NCBI RefSeq assembly: GCF_030732865.1
Contig: NZ_JASHKB010000015.1
Span: 1-64,000 of the forward strand
Direction: 5' to 3'
Length of the DNA stretch: 64,000 nucleotides
Source: Roseitalea sp. MMSF_3546
GTDB lineage: Bacteria; Pseudomonadota; Alphaproteobacteria; Rhizobiales; Rhizobiaceae
Shown piece by piece: positions 47,633 through 56,238 of this stretch (the stretch's first letter is position 1; every line of letters begins with the position of its first letter). Both the position numbers and the translations under genes were made by a program. The notes beneath the pieces were generated by a model, which was not told where the DNA came from, ran no database searches, and worked only from the letters and a program-made list of their open reading frames with translations.

Positions 47633-48726
47633 TGGCCTACGATCAGGCGAAAGTCGTCGAGGCGCTGCGCGCCTTCGAGGCCGGCGAGATCGTCGTCGTC
47701 ATGGACGATGACGGGCGCGAGAACGAGGGCGATCTGATCGTCGCGGCGGTGCACACCACGCCCGAAAAGATGGCCTTCATCGTCCGGCACACCTCGGGCA
47801 TCGTGTGCGCGCCGATGCCGCCCGAAGAGGCCAAGCGGCTCAACCTGGCGCCCATGGTGGCCGAGAACGACGCCCCGCACGCGACCGCCTTCACGGTCTC
47901 GGTCGACTACAGGCACGGCACGACGACCGGCATTTCGGCCGACGATCGCACGCTGACCGTGCGCAACCTTGCCAATCCCAATGCCGGGGCGGCCGATTTC
48001 GTCCGGCCGGGCCACATCTTCCCGCTGGTGGCGCGTCAGGGCGGCGTGCTGATGCGCTCGGGCCATACCGAGGCGGCCGTCGACCTTTGCCGGCTGGCCG
48101 ACCTGCCGCCGGTCGGCGTGATCTGCGAACTGGTCAATGACGACGGCACGGTGATGCGCGGTCCGCAGGTGACCGAATTCGCGCAAGCGCACGGGCTCAA
48201 GGTCGTATCGGTCGCCGACCTGATCGCCTATCGTCAGCGCAAGGAGACCCTCATCGAGCGGCTGGAGGAGCAGCGGGTCGAGACCGCGGCGGGTCCGGCA
48301 ACGGCCCATGCCTACACCCTTCCATGGGACCCGATGCAGCATCTGGCGATCGTCGTCGGCGATGTGCGCGACGGCGAGGACGTGCCCGTGCGCCTGCATC
48401 TGGAAAGCGTCGTCGACGATGTCTTCGGGCCGCGACGCGATCCGGTCGAGATCCTCCAGCGCATGGTCGCCGAACACGGACGCGGCGTCGTGGTCTATCT
48501 GCGCGAGGGTTCGGTGGGCGTGGCGCGCGGCGCGGCCCGGCCGCTGACCGAAGAGCACGCCGAGGCGCGCGAGCGCGAGAACGAATGGCGCGAGATCGGC
48601 CTTGGTGCGCAGATCCTGCGCGACCTCGGCATTGCGTCGATCCGGCTCTACTCGACGCGCGAACGGCGCTATATCGGCGTTGAGGGGTTCGGCATCCGCA
48701 TCGCGGCGACCGAAAAGCTGGGATGA
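47629..48726 (+). CDS. ribBX: 3,4-dihydroxy-2-butanone-4-phosphate synthase with degenerate GTP cyclohydrolase II domain (RibBX)
   Basis: A 365-residue protein. The N-terminal RibB domain (about 1-205) is complete: [34 protein letters not shown] and [20 protein letters not shown]. The C-terminal domain resembles GTP cyclohydrolase II in outline but lacks the zinc motif C-x2-G-D...R-C-D-C and reads [18 protein letters not shown]. This is the RibBX variant known from proteobacteria, so a separate RibA is needed for riboflavin. The start ATG 47629 overlaps the aroC stop. Confidence 0.9.
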   Translation: MMAYDQAKVVEALRAFEAGEIVVVMDDDGRENEGDLIVAAVHTTPEKMAFIVRHTSGIVCAPMPPEEAKRLNLAPMVAENDAPHATAFTVSVDYRHGTTTGISADDRTLTVRNLANPNAGAADFVRPGHIFPLVARQGGVLMRSGHTEAAVDLCRLADLPPVGVICELVNDDGTVMRGPQVTEFAQAHGLKVVSVADLIAYRQRKETLIERLEEQRVETAAGPATAHAYTLPWDPMQHLAIVVGDVRDGEDVPVRLHLESVVDDVFGPRRDPVEILQRMVAEHGRGVVVYLREGSVGVARGAARPLTEEHAEARERENEWREIGLGAQILRDLGIASIRLYSTRERRYIGVEGFGIRIAATEKLG

Positions 48727-48814
48727 GGCCCGCGCCGGGCGATCGCTGGTGGATAAGCATGCCCCAGGCGCGGCCGTGGTGGCGCACCAGGCCCGAACCG
48801 ATTACATATCGGCC

Positions 48815-49744
48815 ATGACGACGCGCTATTTCGAACACGACATCTTTCAGCAGCACATCACGCCGCCGGGCCATCCCGAGCGGGTCGACCGGCTGCGCGC
48901 GCTCGAAGAGGCGCTGTCCGCCGACCCCTTCGCCGCGCTCGACCGCGCCCAGGCCCCGCGCGCGCCCGACGAGGCCGTGCTGCTCGCCCATCCCGAACGG
49001 TTTCTGGACAAGGTCCGCGACGCGATCCCCGAAACGGGCATGGTGCGCATCGACAACGACACGGTGGCGAGCCCCAAGAGCCTGGAAGCGGCCATGCACG
49101 CCATCGGCGCAGCCATGGCGGCGGTGGACGGCGTGTTCGCGGGCACGTTCGACAACGCCTTCGTTGCGGCGCGTCCGCCGGGCCATCACGCCGAAAAGGA
49201 AACGGCGATGGGGTTCTGCCTTTTCAACACGGCCGCCATCGCCGCACGGCACGCGCAGAAGGCCCATGGCGCCGAGCGCGTCGCGATCATCGACTGGGAC
49301 GTCCATCACGGCAACGGCACGCAGGACATCTTCTGGGACGATGCGACGGTCCTTTACTGCTCCACCCACCAGATGCCGCTCTATCCGGGCACCGGCGCGC
49401 GGGACGAGACCGGCGAACATGGCACGATCGTCAATGCGCCGCTGTCGCCGGGCGCGGCGGGGGAAGCCTTTCGCGAGGCGTTCCGCTCGCGCGTGCTCGA
49501 TTCCATCGACGAATTCGGCCCCGACCTGATCATCGTCTCGGCCGGCTTCGACGCCCATATCCGCGACCCGCTCGCCAACATCAATCTGGTCGAGGAGGAC
49601 TTCGACTGGGCGACCGGGCGGCTGATCGAGGCCGCCGGCCGGCATGCCGACAACCGGCTCGTCAGCCTGCTCGAGGGCGGCTATGACCTGCAAGGGCTGG
49701 CCGCCTCGGCGGCGATGCATATCAACCGGCTGATGCGGGGATGA
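48815..49744 (+). CDS. Histone-deacetylase-like amidohydrolase (acetylpolyamine/acetoin-utilisation family)
   Basis: A 309-residue zinc hydrolase of the class II HDAC / acetylpolyamine amidohydrolase superfamily. [20 protein letters not shown] holds the catalytic His pair, [19 protein letters not shown] the first Asp and His zinc ligands, and [14 protein letters not shown] the last Asp. [13 protein letters not shown] ends the core. It probably deacetylates small molecules or proteins; no histones are implied. ATG 48815 gives the standard start. Its stop overlaps the xseB start in ATGA. Confidence 0.92.
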   Translation: MTTRYFEHDIFQQHITPPGHPERVDRLRALEEALSADPFAALDRAQAPRAPDEAVLLAHPERFLDKVRDAIPETGMVRIDNDTVASPKSLEAAMHAIGAAMAAVDGVFAGTFDNAFVAARPPGHHAEKETAMGFCLFNTAAIAARHAQKAHGAERVAIIDWDVHHGNGTQDIFWDDATVLYCSTHQMPLYPGTGARDETGEHGTIVNAPLSPGAAGEAFREAFRSRVLDSIDEFGPDLIIVSAGFDAHIRDPLANINLVEEDFDWATGRLIEAAGRHADNRLVSLLEGGYDLQGLAASAAMHINRLMRG

Positions 49745-50001
49745 CGATCATGGCCGACACCGACCCCAATGCCGACGTCAGCGGGCTGCCCTTCGAAAAG
49801 GCGCTCGACGAACTCGAAAAGATCGTCGATCGGCTCGAACGCGGCGATGTCGCGCTGGAAGAGAGCATCGCCATCTACGAACGCGGCGAGGCGCTGCGCG
49901 CGCGCTGCGACACGCTGCTCAAGGCCGCCGAACTGAAGATCGAGAAGATCAAGACAGGCCGGGCGGGCGAAGCGACGGGCACCGAGCCGCTGGGCGACTG
50001 A
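49741..50001 (+). CDS. xseB: Exodeoxyribonuclease VII small subunit
   Basis: An 86-residue subunit that binds the XseA nuclease. [20 protein letters not shown] and [20 protein letters not shown] are the two helices typical of XseB, with [15 protein letters not shown] after them. The start ATG 49741 overlaps the HDAC-like stop by four bases; ATG 49750 is also possible. In many relatives dxs and tlyA follow xseB; here pirin and a small secreted protein come first. Confidence 0.94.
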   Translation: MTIMADTDPNADVSGLPFEKALDELEKIVDRLERGDVALEESIAIYERGEALRARCDTLLKAAELKIEKIKTGRAGEATGTEPLGD

Positions 50002-50119
50002 GGGCGCCGCAGCCGCCGCATGCGCGGGCAGGCTGTGAACGCTGTGTGTCCGATATCGGGCTGCCAGCGCGGTTCGCCGCCGCCTATGTTCGCGCAAACG
50101 AGGCGGCACAGGTGATGTC

Positions 50120-51034
50120 ATGAGCTTTTTTCCCGGACCGGACCCGCAGGCGGGCGATGCCTTTGCGTGCGATGCGATCGAGGCGCTGATCGTGCCCAAC
50201 GCCAAGGATATCGGCGGCTTCGAGGTGCGGCGCGCCCTGCCCTCGCGCCAGCGCAAGCTGGTCGGCCCGTTCATCTTCTTCGACCGGATGGGTCCGGCCG
50301 TCTTCCGCCCGGGCCAGGCGATCGATGTGCGCCCGCATCCGCATATCGGACTGTCGACGGTGACCTATCTGTTCGACGGCACGATCCGCCACCGGGACTC
50401 GCTGGGCACCGAAATGGTCATCGCGCCCGGCGACATCAATCTGATGACGGCCGGACGCGGCATCGTGCATTCGGAGCGCTCGCCCGAGGAACTGCGGTCG
50501 TCGAGGCGGCGCATGTCGGGCCTTCAGACCTGGCTCGCCCTGCCCGACGGCATGGAGGAGATGGCGCCGGCATTCGAGAACACGCCGGCCGACACGATGG
50601 GCCTGATCGATGGCGGCAAGGCGCGCGCCCGCGTGCTGATCGGCGCGTTCCACGGCGTGCGTTCGCAGGTCACGCAATATGCCGAGACGCTCTATGTCGA
50701 CGTCACGCTGGATGCGGGCGGCGAAATCGACATCCCCGCCGATACCGAGGAACGGGCGATCTATGTCATCGACGGGACGATAGAGCTTGCCGGCGACAGC
50801 TTCGCCGCCGACCAGCTTCTGGTGCTCAAGCCCGGCGACCGGATCGTCGTGCGCTCGCCCGGCGGCGGCGCGTTCATGGTCTTCGGCGGCGCGTCCATCG
50901 GCTCGCCGCGGCACATCTGGTGGAACTTCGTCTCCTCGTCGAAGGAACGCATCGAACAGGCCAAGCAGGAATGGCGTTCGGGACGCTTCGACATCGTGCC
51001 GGGCGACGAAGAGGAGTTTATTCCGCTGCCATGA
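50120..51034 (+). CDS. Pirin family protein (cupin-type)
   Basis: A 304-residue bicupin protein. FIFFDRMGPAVFRPGQAIDV, VRPHPHIGLSTVTYLFDGTI and INLMTAGRGIVHSERSPEEL form the metal-binding N-terminal cupin with conserved His residues (H-P-H-I-G-L and H-S-E). The C-terminal part has DRIVVRSPGGGAFMVFGGAS and HIWWNFVSSSKERIEQAK. Pirins act as quercetinases or regulators of metabolism in different bacteria; which applies here cannot be told. Neighbours give no hint. Confidence 0.92.
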   Translation: MSFFPGPDPQAGDAFACDAIEALIVPNAKDIGGFEVRRALPSRQRKLVGPFIFFDRMGPAVFRPGQAIDVRPHPHIGLSTVTYLFDGTIRHRDSLGTEMVIAPGDINLMTAGRGIVHSERSPEELRSSRRRMSGLQTWLALPDGMEEMAPAFENTPADTMGLIDGGKARARVLIGAFHGVRSQVTQYAETLYVDVTLDAGGEIDIPADTEERAIYVIDGTIELAGDSFAADQLLVLKPGDRIVVRSPGGGAFMVFGGASIGSPRHIWWNFVSSSKERIEQAKQEWRSGRFDIVPGDEEEFIPLP

Positions 51035-51101
51035 ACAATTACAGTTAACGCGACGTATTGAGTCCCTTTACTCAAATTTCACTGCGTTCGTTACGTTCAC
51101 T

Positions 51102-51130
51102 TTCACCGCGTTTGTTTGCGCTGACATAAT
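51102..51130 (+). promoter_or_regulatory. Candidate sigma-70 promoter before small secreted protein
   Basis: TTCACC (51102-51107) and CATAAT (51125-51130), 17 bp apart, in a locally AT-rich 143-bp gap after the pirin gene. A small inverted repeat TTGAGT-CCCTTT-ACTCAA (51058-51075) lies ahead of it and may mark the end of the pirin transcript. The expected transcript would begin about 40 bases before the ATG at 51178. Confidence 0.4.
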
Positions 51131-51177
51131 TTCGCCCTGCTACCTTCCGCCCAAAAGATCAAGGGGCGACAGGGCAC

Positions 51178-51534
51178 ATGAAGAACTTCGTATCGACGAG
51201 GCTGCGGCTGGTCATCTCGGCCGTATCGATCATCGTGATGATCGCGAAAAGCGGTGCGGCGGCGCAGCCGAAATACGACCGCGCTCTCGCACTGGCGGTG
51301 GCCGACCGCGTCGGTGCACAGATGGGCGCGATGCGCGGCGGCTTCGCGCTCGACCAGGAGCCGGTGTTCGTGCCCGATCCGGTGACGACCCGGTCGGTGC
51401 CGGCGCATGGTCGCCTGCCCGAACTGCTGCCGCGCGTGGCGCCCTTCAGCGGCCCGGCGAAGCTGCTGATGCGCGAGCGCCCGTACGAGCCCTCGAAGCG
51501 GCCGGTCCGCGTCGTCTTCGTCGGTTCGGTCTGA
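51178..51534 (+). CDS. Small secreted hypothetical protein
   Basis: A 118-residue protein with an N-terminal signal sequence (LRLVISAVSIIVMIAKSGAA, cleavage near AAAQ-PK). The mature part is basic and proline-rich towards the end (PAHGRLPELLPRVAPFSGPA, MRERPYEPSKRPVR) and has no cysteines. No family was recognised. It has its own AT-rich promoter-like region and lies 39 bases before tlyA, with which it may be cotranscribed. Confidence 0.62.
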   Translation: MKNFVSTRLRLVISAVSIIVMIAKSGAAAQPKYDRALALAVADRVGAQMGAMRGGFALDQEPVFVPDPVTTRSVPAHGRLPELLPRVAPFSGPAKLLMRERPYEPSKRPVRVVFVGSV

Positions 51535-51573
51535 CGAGCTTGCGCGGACGCACCGGCTCGGCCATGTCGGGTC

Positions 51574-52323
51574 ATGGCCGCCAGCACACGCAAACGCCTC
51601 GATCATCTGCTCGTCGAGCGCGGGCTGTTCGCGACCCGCTCGCGGGCGCGCGATGCGATCGTGCGCCGCACGGTGCGCGTCGAGGGCAGCGTGATCGACA
51701 GGCCCGCCTTTGCCTGCCCGCCCGATGCGGCGATCGCGGTCGACGATCCGGCCCGCGGCTATGTTTCGCGCGCCGCGCTCAAGCTCAAGGCGGCGCTCGC
51801 GGCGTTCGACGTGCCGGTGGCCGGCGCAGCGTGCCTTGATCTGGGCGCGTCGACCGGCGGCTTCACGCAGGTGCTGCTGGAACACGGTGCGGCACGGGTG
51901 ACAGCCGTCGATGTCGGGCATGGCCAGTTGCATGAAAGCCTGCGCGCCGATCCGCGCGTCCGGCTGATCGAGGGCGTCAATGCGCGCGATCTGAGCCCGG
52001 CGCATCTGGGCGGCGCGGCGCCGCAGGTGGTCGTGTGCGATACGAGCTTCATCTCGCTGACGCTCGTGCTGCCGCCGGCGCTGGCGCTCGCCGCGCCGGG
52101 CGCGCATCTGGTGGCGCTGGTCAAGCCGCAATTCGAGGTCGGCCGCGCGCTGATCGGCAAGGGCGGGCTGGTGGCGCCGGACGACGCGCAGGCGGCCGCG
52201 CGCGACATCGGGGCCTGGCTCGACGCGCAGTCGGGCTGGCGCGCGCGCGGACTAGTCCCCTCGCCCATCGCCGGCGGCGACGGCAATCGCGAATGCCTGC
52301 TCTGGGGCGAAAAGGTCGGCTAG
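51574..52323 (+). CDS. tlyA: TlyA family 16S/23S rRNA 2'-O-methyltransferase
   Basis: A 249-residue RNA methyltransferase. An N-terminal S4 RNA-binding domain (RKRLDHLLVERGLFATRSRA) leads into an FtsJ-like SAM domain: GAACLDLGASTGGFTQVLLE (motif I), VVCDTSFISLTLVLPPALAL and VALVKPQFEVGR. SRAALKLKAALAAF before motif I is diagnostic of TlyA. It presumably methylates rRNA cytidines. Its stop TAG (52321-52323) overlaps the stop of the convergent enoyl-CoA isomerase gene within CTAG. Confidence 0.92.
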   Translation: MAASTRKRLDHLLVERGLFATRSRARDAIVRRTVRVEGSVIDRPAFACPPDAAIAVDDPARGYVSRAALKLKAALAAFDVPVAGAACLDLGASTGGFTQVLLEHGAARVTAVDVGHGQLHESLRADPRVRLIEGVNARDLSPAHLGGAAPQVVVCDTSFISLTLVLPPALALAAPGAHLVALVKPQFEVGRALIGKGGLVAPDDAQAAARDIGAWLDAQSGWRARGLVPSPIAGGDGNRECLLWGEKVG

Positions 52324-53078
52324 CGCTTGCGCCCCATGAAGGCCTTGAAGGCCGCGCGCGCCTCGTGCGATTGCAGCCGCTCGGCGAAATGGTCCGCCTC
52401 GAGCGCGATGCGATCGAGCACGGCCTGCCGGTCGCCCTTGAGGAGCCTCTTGGTCAGCGCCAGGGCCTGTGCGGGCTTGGCGGCGAGCGCCTCGGCCGCC
52501 TCCAGCACGCGCGCCTCCAGCGCCTCGGCCGCGACGATCCGGTAGACGAGGCCCGCCTCGCGCGCCTGTTCGGCGCTCAGCGTCTCGCCCATGGCGAGCA
52601 TGGCGAAGGCGCGCTGATGGCCCATCAGCGCCGGCGCGAGCAGGCTCGAGGCGGCCTCGGGCACCAGACCGAGGTCGACGAACGGCGTCCGGAAGACGGC
52701 GGCGGGCGTGGCAAAGGTCAAGTCGCAATGCAGGTTGAGCGTTGTGCCGATGCCGATGGCGAGCCCGTCGACGCCCGAGACAAGCGGCTTTTCAAGTCGC
52801 GCCACGCGGTCAAGCAAGCAGAACACCTCCGCGCCCATCTGACCGCCTTCGGCAAAGGCGAGGAAGTCGGCGATGTCATTGCCCGCCGAGAAGGCGCCGG
52901 GCCGGCCGAGCACGACGTGGACCCGCACGGTGTCGTCGGCCTCGGCTTCGGCCAGCGCCCGCTCCATGGCGATGTACATGGCGCGGGTGATCGCGTTCTT
53001 CTTGTCGGGCCGGTTCAGCCGGACGATCCGAATCGCGCCATGGCGTTCGACGAGGACGGTTTGGCTGGTCTCGGTCAC
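52320..53078 (-). CDS. Enoyl-CoA hydratase/isomerase (crotonase) family protein
   Basis: A 252-residue crotonase-fold protein. IVRLNRPDKKNAITRAMYIA, GRPGAFSAGNDIADFLAFAE (first oxyanion-hole strand) and SGVDGLAIGIGTTLNLHCDL (second oxyanion-hole loop) are standard. The catalytic region RTPFVDLGLVPEAASSLL places a Glu in P-E-A as in delta3,delta2-enoyl-CoA isomerases (PECI type), more than the two-Glu hydratase arrangement. It starts with GTG overlapping the stop of the acyl-CoA dehydrogenase (GTGA). Role in fatty or branched-chain acid oxidation is likely. Confidence 0.88.
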   Translation of the reverse strand: MTETSQTVLVERHGAIRIVRLNRPDKKNAITRAMYIAMERALAEAEADDTVRVHVVLGRPGAFSAGNDIADFLAFAEGGQMGAEVFCLLDRVARLEKPLVSGVDGLAIGIGTTLNLHCDLTFATPAAVFRTPFVDLGLVPEAASSLLAPALMGHQRAFAMLAMGETLSAEQAREAGLVYRIVAAEALEARVLEAAEALAAKPAQALALTKRLLKGDRQAVLDRIALEADHFAERLQSHEARAAFKAFMGRKR

Positions 53079-54868
53079 GGTCCCACCAGGTGTTCGGCAG
53101 CGGCGTGAAGGCTCGCCGCGCCGTGTTCGACGCGATCGCGCAGGGCGGTGGCCTGCGCCAGAAGGTTTTCGGCATAAAAGCGCGCCAGCGCGATGCGCTC
53201 ACCGGAATCGGGCGCCTCGGCCAGCGCACCCGCGGCCAGACACGCACCGCCGGCGACGAGCCCGAACAGGTGCTGATAGGGCGTTGCGGCGGCGAGCATG
53301 GCCGGCCTGTCGCCGTCGTCGAGCCGGGCCAGCAGCCAGGCGGTGGCGGCGCGCAGATCGGCGAGCGCGGTATCGAGACAGCGCGCGGTTTCGCCCAAGC
53401 CCGGTGCATTCGCCGCCCTGACGCGATCGACGATCGTCGCCAGTTCGTCCAAATAGGCATTCACGCAAGCGCCATCCGACAGTGGCAGCTTGCGCTGGAC
53501 CAGATCGATGGCCTGAATGCCGTTGGTGCCCTCATAGATCTGCGCGATGCGCGCGTCGCGCATGTAGATCGCCGCGCCGGCCTCCTCGATATAGCCCATG
53601 CCGCCATGGACCTGCACGCCGAGCGAAGCGACCTGCGACCCGATATCGGTGGAAAACGCCTTGGCGAGGGGCGTGAGCAGGCCGGCGCGCTCGTGCCAGA
53701 AGGGGCGCGCGTGCGGCGGCGCACCGCGCGCCATGTCGATGGCGTGGGCGCAGGCCTGGCAGATGCCGCGCGCCGCGCCGGTCAGCGCCTTCATGGTCAG
53801 AAGGTTGCGCTGGACGTCCGGGTGCAGGACGATCGGGCTCATGGCGTCGTCATTCCAGCCCGGCGCCCGGCCCTGGCGGCGCTCATTGGCGTAGGCACGC
53901 GCCTTCTGAAAGGCGGCCTCGGCCACGGCGACCCCCTGAATGCCGACGGCGAGGCGGGCATTGTTCATCATGGTGAACATGCAGTTGAGCCCGCGATTTT
54001 CCTCGCCCACCAGCCAGCCGATCGCCCCCGGCGTTTCGCCGAAGCGGCCCTCGCCATAGATCATGGTGCAGGTGGGCGAAGCGTGAATGCCCAGCTTGCG
54101 CTCGATGCCGGAGCAGACGACATCGTTGCGCGCGCCCGTCGAACCGTCCGGTTCGACCAGGAATTTGGGCACCAAAAACAGCGAGATGCCACGCGTGCCG
54201 GCCGGCGCGTCGGGCAGGCGGGCGAGCACGAGATGGACGATGTTGTCGGTCAGGTCGTGATCGCCATAGGTGATGTAGATCTTCTGGCCGAAGATCCGGT
54301 AAGTGCCGTCGCCGGCCGGTTCGGCACGGGTTTTCAGCGCGCCAAGGTCGGAGCCGGCCTGCGGCTCGGTCAGGTTCATGGTGCCGGTCCATTCACCGGT
54401 GACGAGCTTTTCCAGATAGACCGATTTGAGCGCGTCGCTGCCATGGGCATCGAGCGCCTCGACCGCGCCCATCGTCAGCGTCGGGCACAGGCCAAAGGCG
54501 ATCGAAGCCGAACACCACATTTCCATGGCCGCCATGGCGAGCGTCGTCGGCAGGCCCTGTCCGCCATGGGCCCTGGGGCCGGCCAGCGCGTTCCAGCCGC
54601 CGGCGATCCAGTCGGCATAAAGCTGCTTCCAACCGGGCGGCATGGTGACACCGCCCTCGTCACGTCGCGCGCCGTGGCGGTCACCCGGCAGGTGCAGCGG
54701 GGCGATGCGCTCGGTGGCGAACCGGCCGGCCTCGACCAGGATCGCGTCGATCAGATCGTCGCCGAGTTCGCCGGCGTGATCGCCGAGCCGGCCCGCGGCG
54801 AGGGCCTCGCCACGTCCGCAGACGTGCCTGAGCGCGTGGGTGATGTCCGCGACGGGCGCACGGTACAT
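53075..54868 (-). CDS. Acyl-CoA dehydrogenase, long form (DmdC / AcdA-like)
   Basis: A 597-residue FAD enzyme of the long acyl-CoA dehydrogenase class that includes 3-methylmercaptopropionyl-CoA dehydrogenase. TMNLTEPQAGSDLGALKTRA and RIFGQKIYITYGDHDLTDNI bind FAD and substrate, and AQIYEGTNGIQAIDLVQRKL holds the catalytic Glu. An extra C-terminal helical domain (HLFGLVAGGACLAAGALAEA) is typical of this class. The ribosome site is a full AAGGAGG six bases before ATG 54868. Chain length specificity cannot be read. A 16-bp palindromic operator-like site lies 32 bp upstream. Confidence 0.91.
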   Translation of the reverse strand: MYRAPVADITHALRHVCGRGEALAAGRLGDHAGELGDDLIDAILVEAGRFATERIAPLHLPGDRHGARRDEGGVTMPPGWKQLYADWIAGGWNALAGPRAHGGQGLPTTLAMAAMEMWCSASIAFGLCPTLTMGAVEALDAHGSDALKSVYLEKLVTGEWTGTMNLTEPQAGSDLGALKTRAEPAGDGTYRIFGQKIYITYGDHDLTDNIVHLVLARLPDAPAGTRGISLFLVPKFLVEPDGSTGARNDVVCSGIERKLGIHASPTCTMIYGEGRFGETPGAIGWLVGEENRGLNCMFTMMNNARLAVGIQGVAVAEAAFQKARAYANERRQGRAPGWNDDAMSPIVLHPDVQRNLLTMKALTGAARGICQACAHAIDMARGAPPHARPFWHERAGLLTPLAKAFSTDIGSQVASLGVQVHGGMGYIEEAGAAIYMRDARIAQIYEGTNGIQAIDLVQRKLPLSDGACVNAYLDELATIVDRVRAANAPGLGETARCLDTALADLRAATAWLLARLDDGDRPAMLAAATPYQHLFGLVAGGACLAAGALAEAPDSGERIALARFYAENLLAQATALRDRVEHGAASLHAAAEHLVGP

Positions 54869-54899
54869 GGCGTCCTCCTTGGCGCAGCGCTACCGGCTA

Positions 54900-54915
54900 T
54901 TGACGTAAACGTCAA
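54900..54915. promoter_or_regulatory. Operator-like palindrome upstream of acyl-CoA dehydrogenase operon
   Basis: TTGACGTAAACGTCAA has two perfect 7-bp arms (TTGACGT / ACGTCAA) around AA, centred 40 bp before the acyl-CoA dehydrogenase start. Its form recalls binding sites of MerR-family regulators of acyl-CoA and branched-chain amino acid catabolism (LiuR type) in proteobacteria. The regulator itself is not in this window, so the assignment is by resemblance. Confidence 0.55.
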
Positions 54916-55020
54916 ACACAACGTCGGCCGGATCGCCCGACGGTGTGGCGCGTTGCGCCATTGCACAGCCCGCCGCCCGGCTTACATTGTCGTTCAGCAA
55001 TCCACCGAAGGTTCACGATC

Positions 55021-55893
55021 TTGACCCAACTCCTGTCGCCGCTTCTGCCGAAACAGTTCCGCAAGTCGACGCCGATCATCCCGGTGGTGCGGCTGCGCGG
55101 CATGATCGCCGCCAGCGGTTCGCCGGTCCAGCCTGCATTGTCGCTGGCAGTGGTCGCGCCGGCGCTGGCGCGGGCCTTTTCGATCAAGCGCGCGCCGGCG
55201 GTGGCGATCAGCGTGAATTCGCCGGGCGGCTCGCCGGTGCAGTCGCGCCTGATCTACAAGCGCATCCGCGACCTCGCCGACGAAAAGAACAAGCCGGTGT
55301 TCACCTTCACCGAAGATGTGGCCGCCTCGGGCGGTTACATGCTCGCGGCGGCGGGCGACGAGATCATCGCCGATCCGTCCTCGATCATCGGCTCGATCGG
55401 GGTGATTTCGGCCGGCTTCGGCTTTGTCGACGCGATCAAGAAGCTCGGTGTCGAGAGGCGCGTTTACACGGCCGGCCAGAACAAGTCGACGCTCGACCCC
55501 TTCCAGCCGGAGAAAGAAGAGGACATCGAGCGGCTCAAGGCGATCCAGCTCGATGTGCACCAGGTCTTCATCGACCTGGTCAAGGCGCGTCGCGGCGACA
55601 AGCTCGCCGACGACCCGGACCTTTTCACGGGCCGTTTCTGGGCCGGCGAGAAGGCGAGGGAACTGGGTCTGGTCGACGATATCGGCGACATGCGCAGCTT
55701 CATGCGCGCGCGCTTTGGCGAGAACACGATGCTCAAGCTGGTCACCATGCCGCGCGGATTGTTCGGTCGGCGTCCGCCCGTCGGGGTCGGCTGGAACGGC
55801 GGGCTTGATCCGGCCGCGCTGTCGGCGCAATTTTCGTCGGGATTGTTGTCGGCGCTCGAGGAACGCGCCCTGTGGAACCGTTACGGGCTTTGA
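55021..55893 (+). CDS. S49 family peptidase (SohB/SppA-like)
   Basis: A 290-residue serine peptidase. FTEDVAASGGYMLAAAGDEI contains the catalytic Ser in A-S-G-G-Y and SSIIGSIGVISAGFGF is the following conserved block. ISVNSPGGSPVQSRLIYKRI binds substrate. The general-base Lys is expected in LFTGRFWAGEKARELGLVD. No long N-terminal membrane anchor is seen. TTG 55021 is used as start because the protein then begins MTQLLSPLLPKQFRK as in relatives. It diverges from the acyl-CoA dehydrogenase. Confidence 0.89.
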   Translation: MTQLLSPLLPKQFRKSTPIIPVVRLRGMIAASGSPVQPALSLAVVAPALARAFSIKRAPAVAISVNSPGGSPVQSRLIYKRIRDLADEKNKPVFTFTEDVAASGGYMLAAAGDEIIADPSSIIGSIGVISAGFGFVDAIKKLGVERRVYTAGQNKSTLDPFQPEKEEDIERLKAIQLDVHQVFIDLVKARRGDKLADDPDLFTGRFWAGEKARELGLVDDIGDMRSFMRARFGENTMLKLVTMPRGLFGRRPPVGVGWNGGLDPAALSAQFSSGLLSALEERALWNRYGL

Positions 55894-55933
55894 CACGCGG
55901 CGAGCCGCGGGCGGCCGAACGAGCGAGGTGATC

Positions 55934-56125
55934 ATGCCCCAAATCCTGTTTCTGGCCGCCGTGGCCGTGGTCGGCTACCTTGGCTATCGCGCCTTCGTGC
56001 GCGAGGCGCAGAAGGTGTCGGCCCGCGTGCGCCGCGAGGAGCGCGAGCGCAAGACGAAGGCCGTCGGCACGCTGGTCAAGGACCCTGTGACCGGCGAATA
56101 CCGCCCCGCCAAGGACGATGACTGA
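55934..56125 (+). CDS. Small membrane-anchored hypothetical protein
   Basis: A 63-residue protein starting with one hydrophobic helix (MPQILFLAAVAVVGYLGYRA), then a highly charged helix (VSARVRREERERKTKAVGTL) and the end VKDPVTGEYRPAKDDD. The C-terminal D-P-x-T-G-E-Y-R-P is a recurring tail in small alphaproteobacterial proteins. GAGGTG lies before ATG 55934. It follows the S49 peptidase by 40 bases and may be cotranscribed. Function unknown. Confidence 0.75.
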   Translation: MPQILFLAAVAVVGYLGYRAFVREAQKVSARVRREERERKTKAVGTLVKDPVTGEYRPAKDDD

Positions 56126-56238
56126 GCGCGGCCATGCCGGCAAGTGACGGCGGTTGAGCGGATCGGCCGGTCTCAAGCCTGCCGGGCCGGGCAGCGGGCC
56201 GCCGGTATCCATACGCGGCAGAGCCTGGTCGGCAGCGC

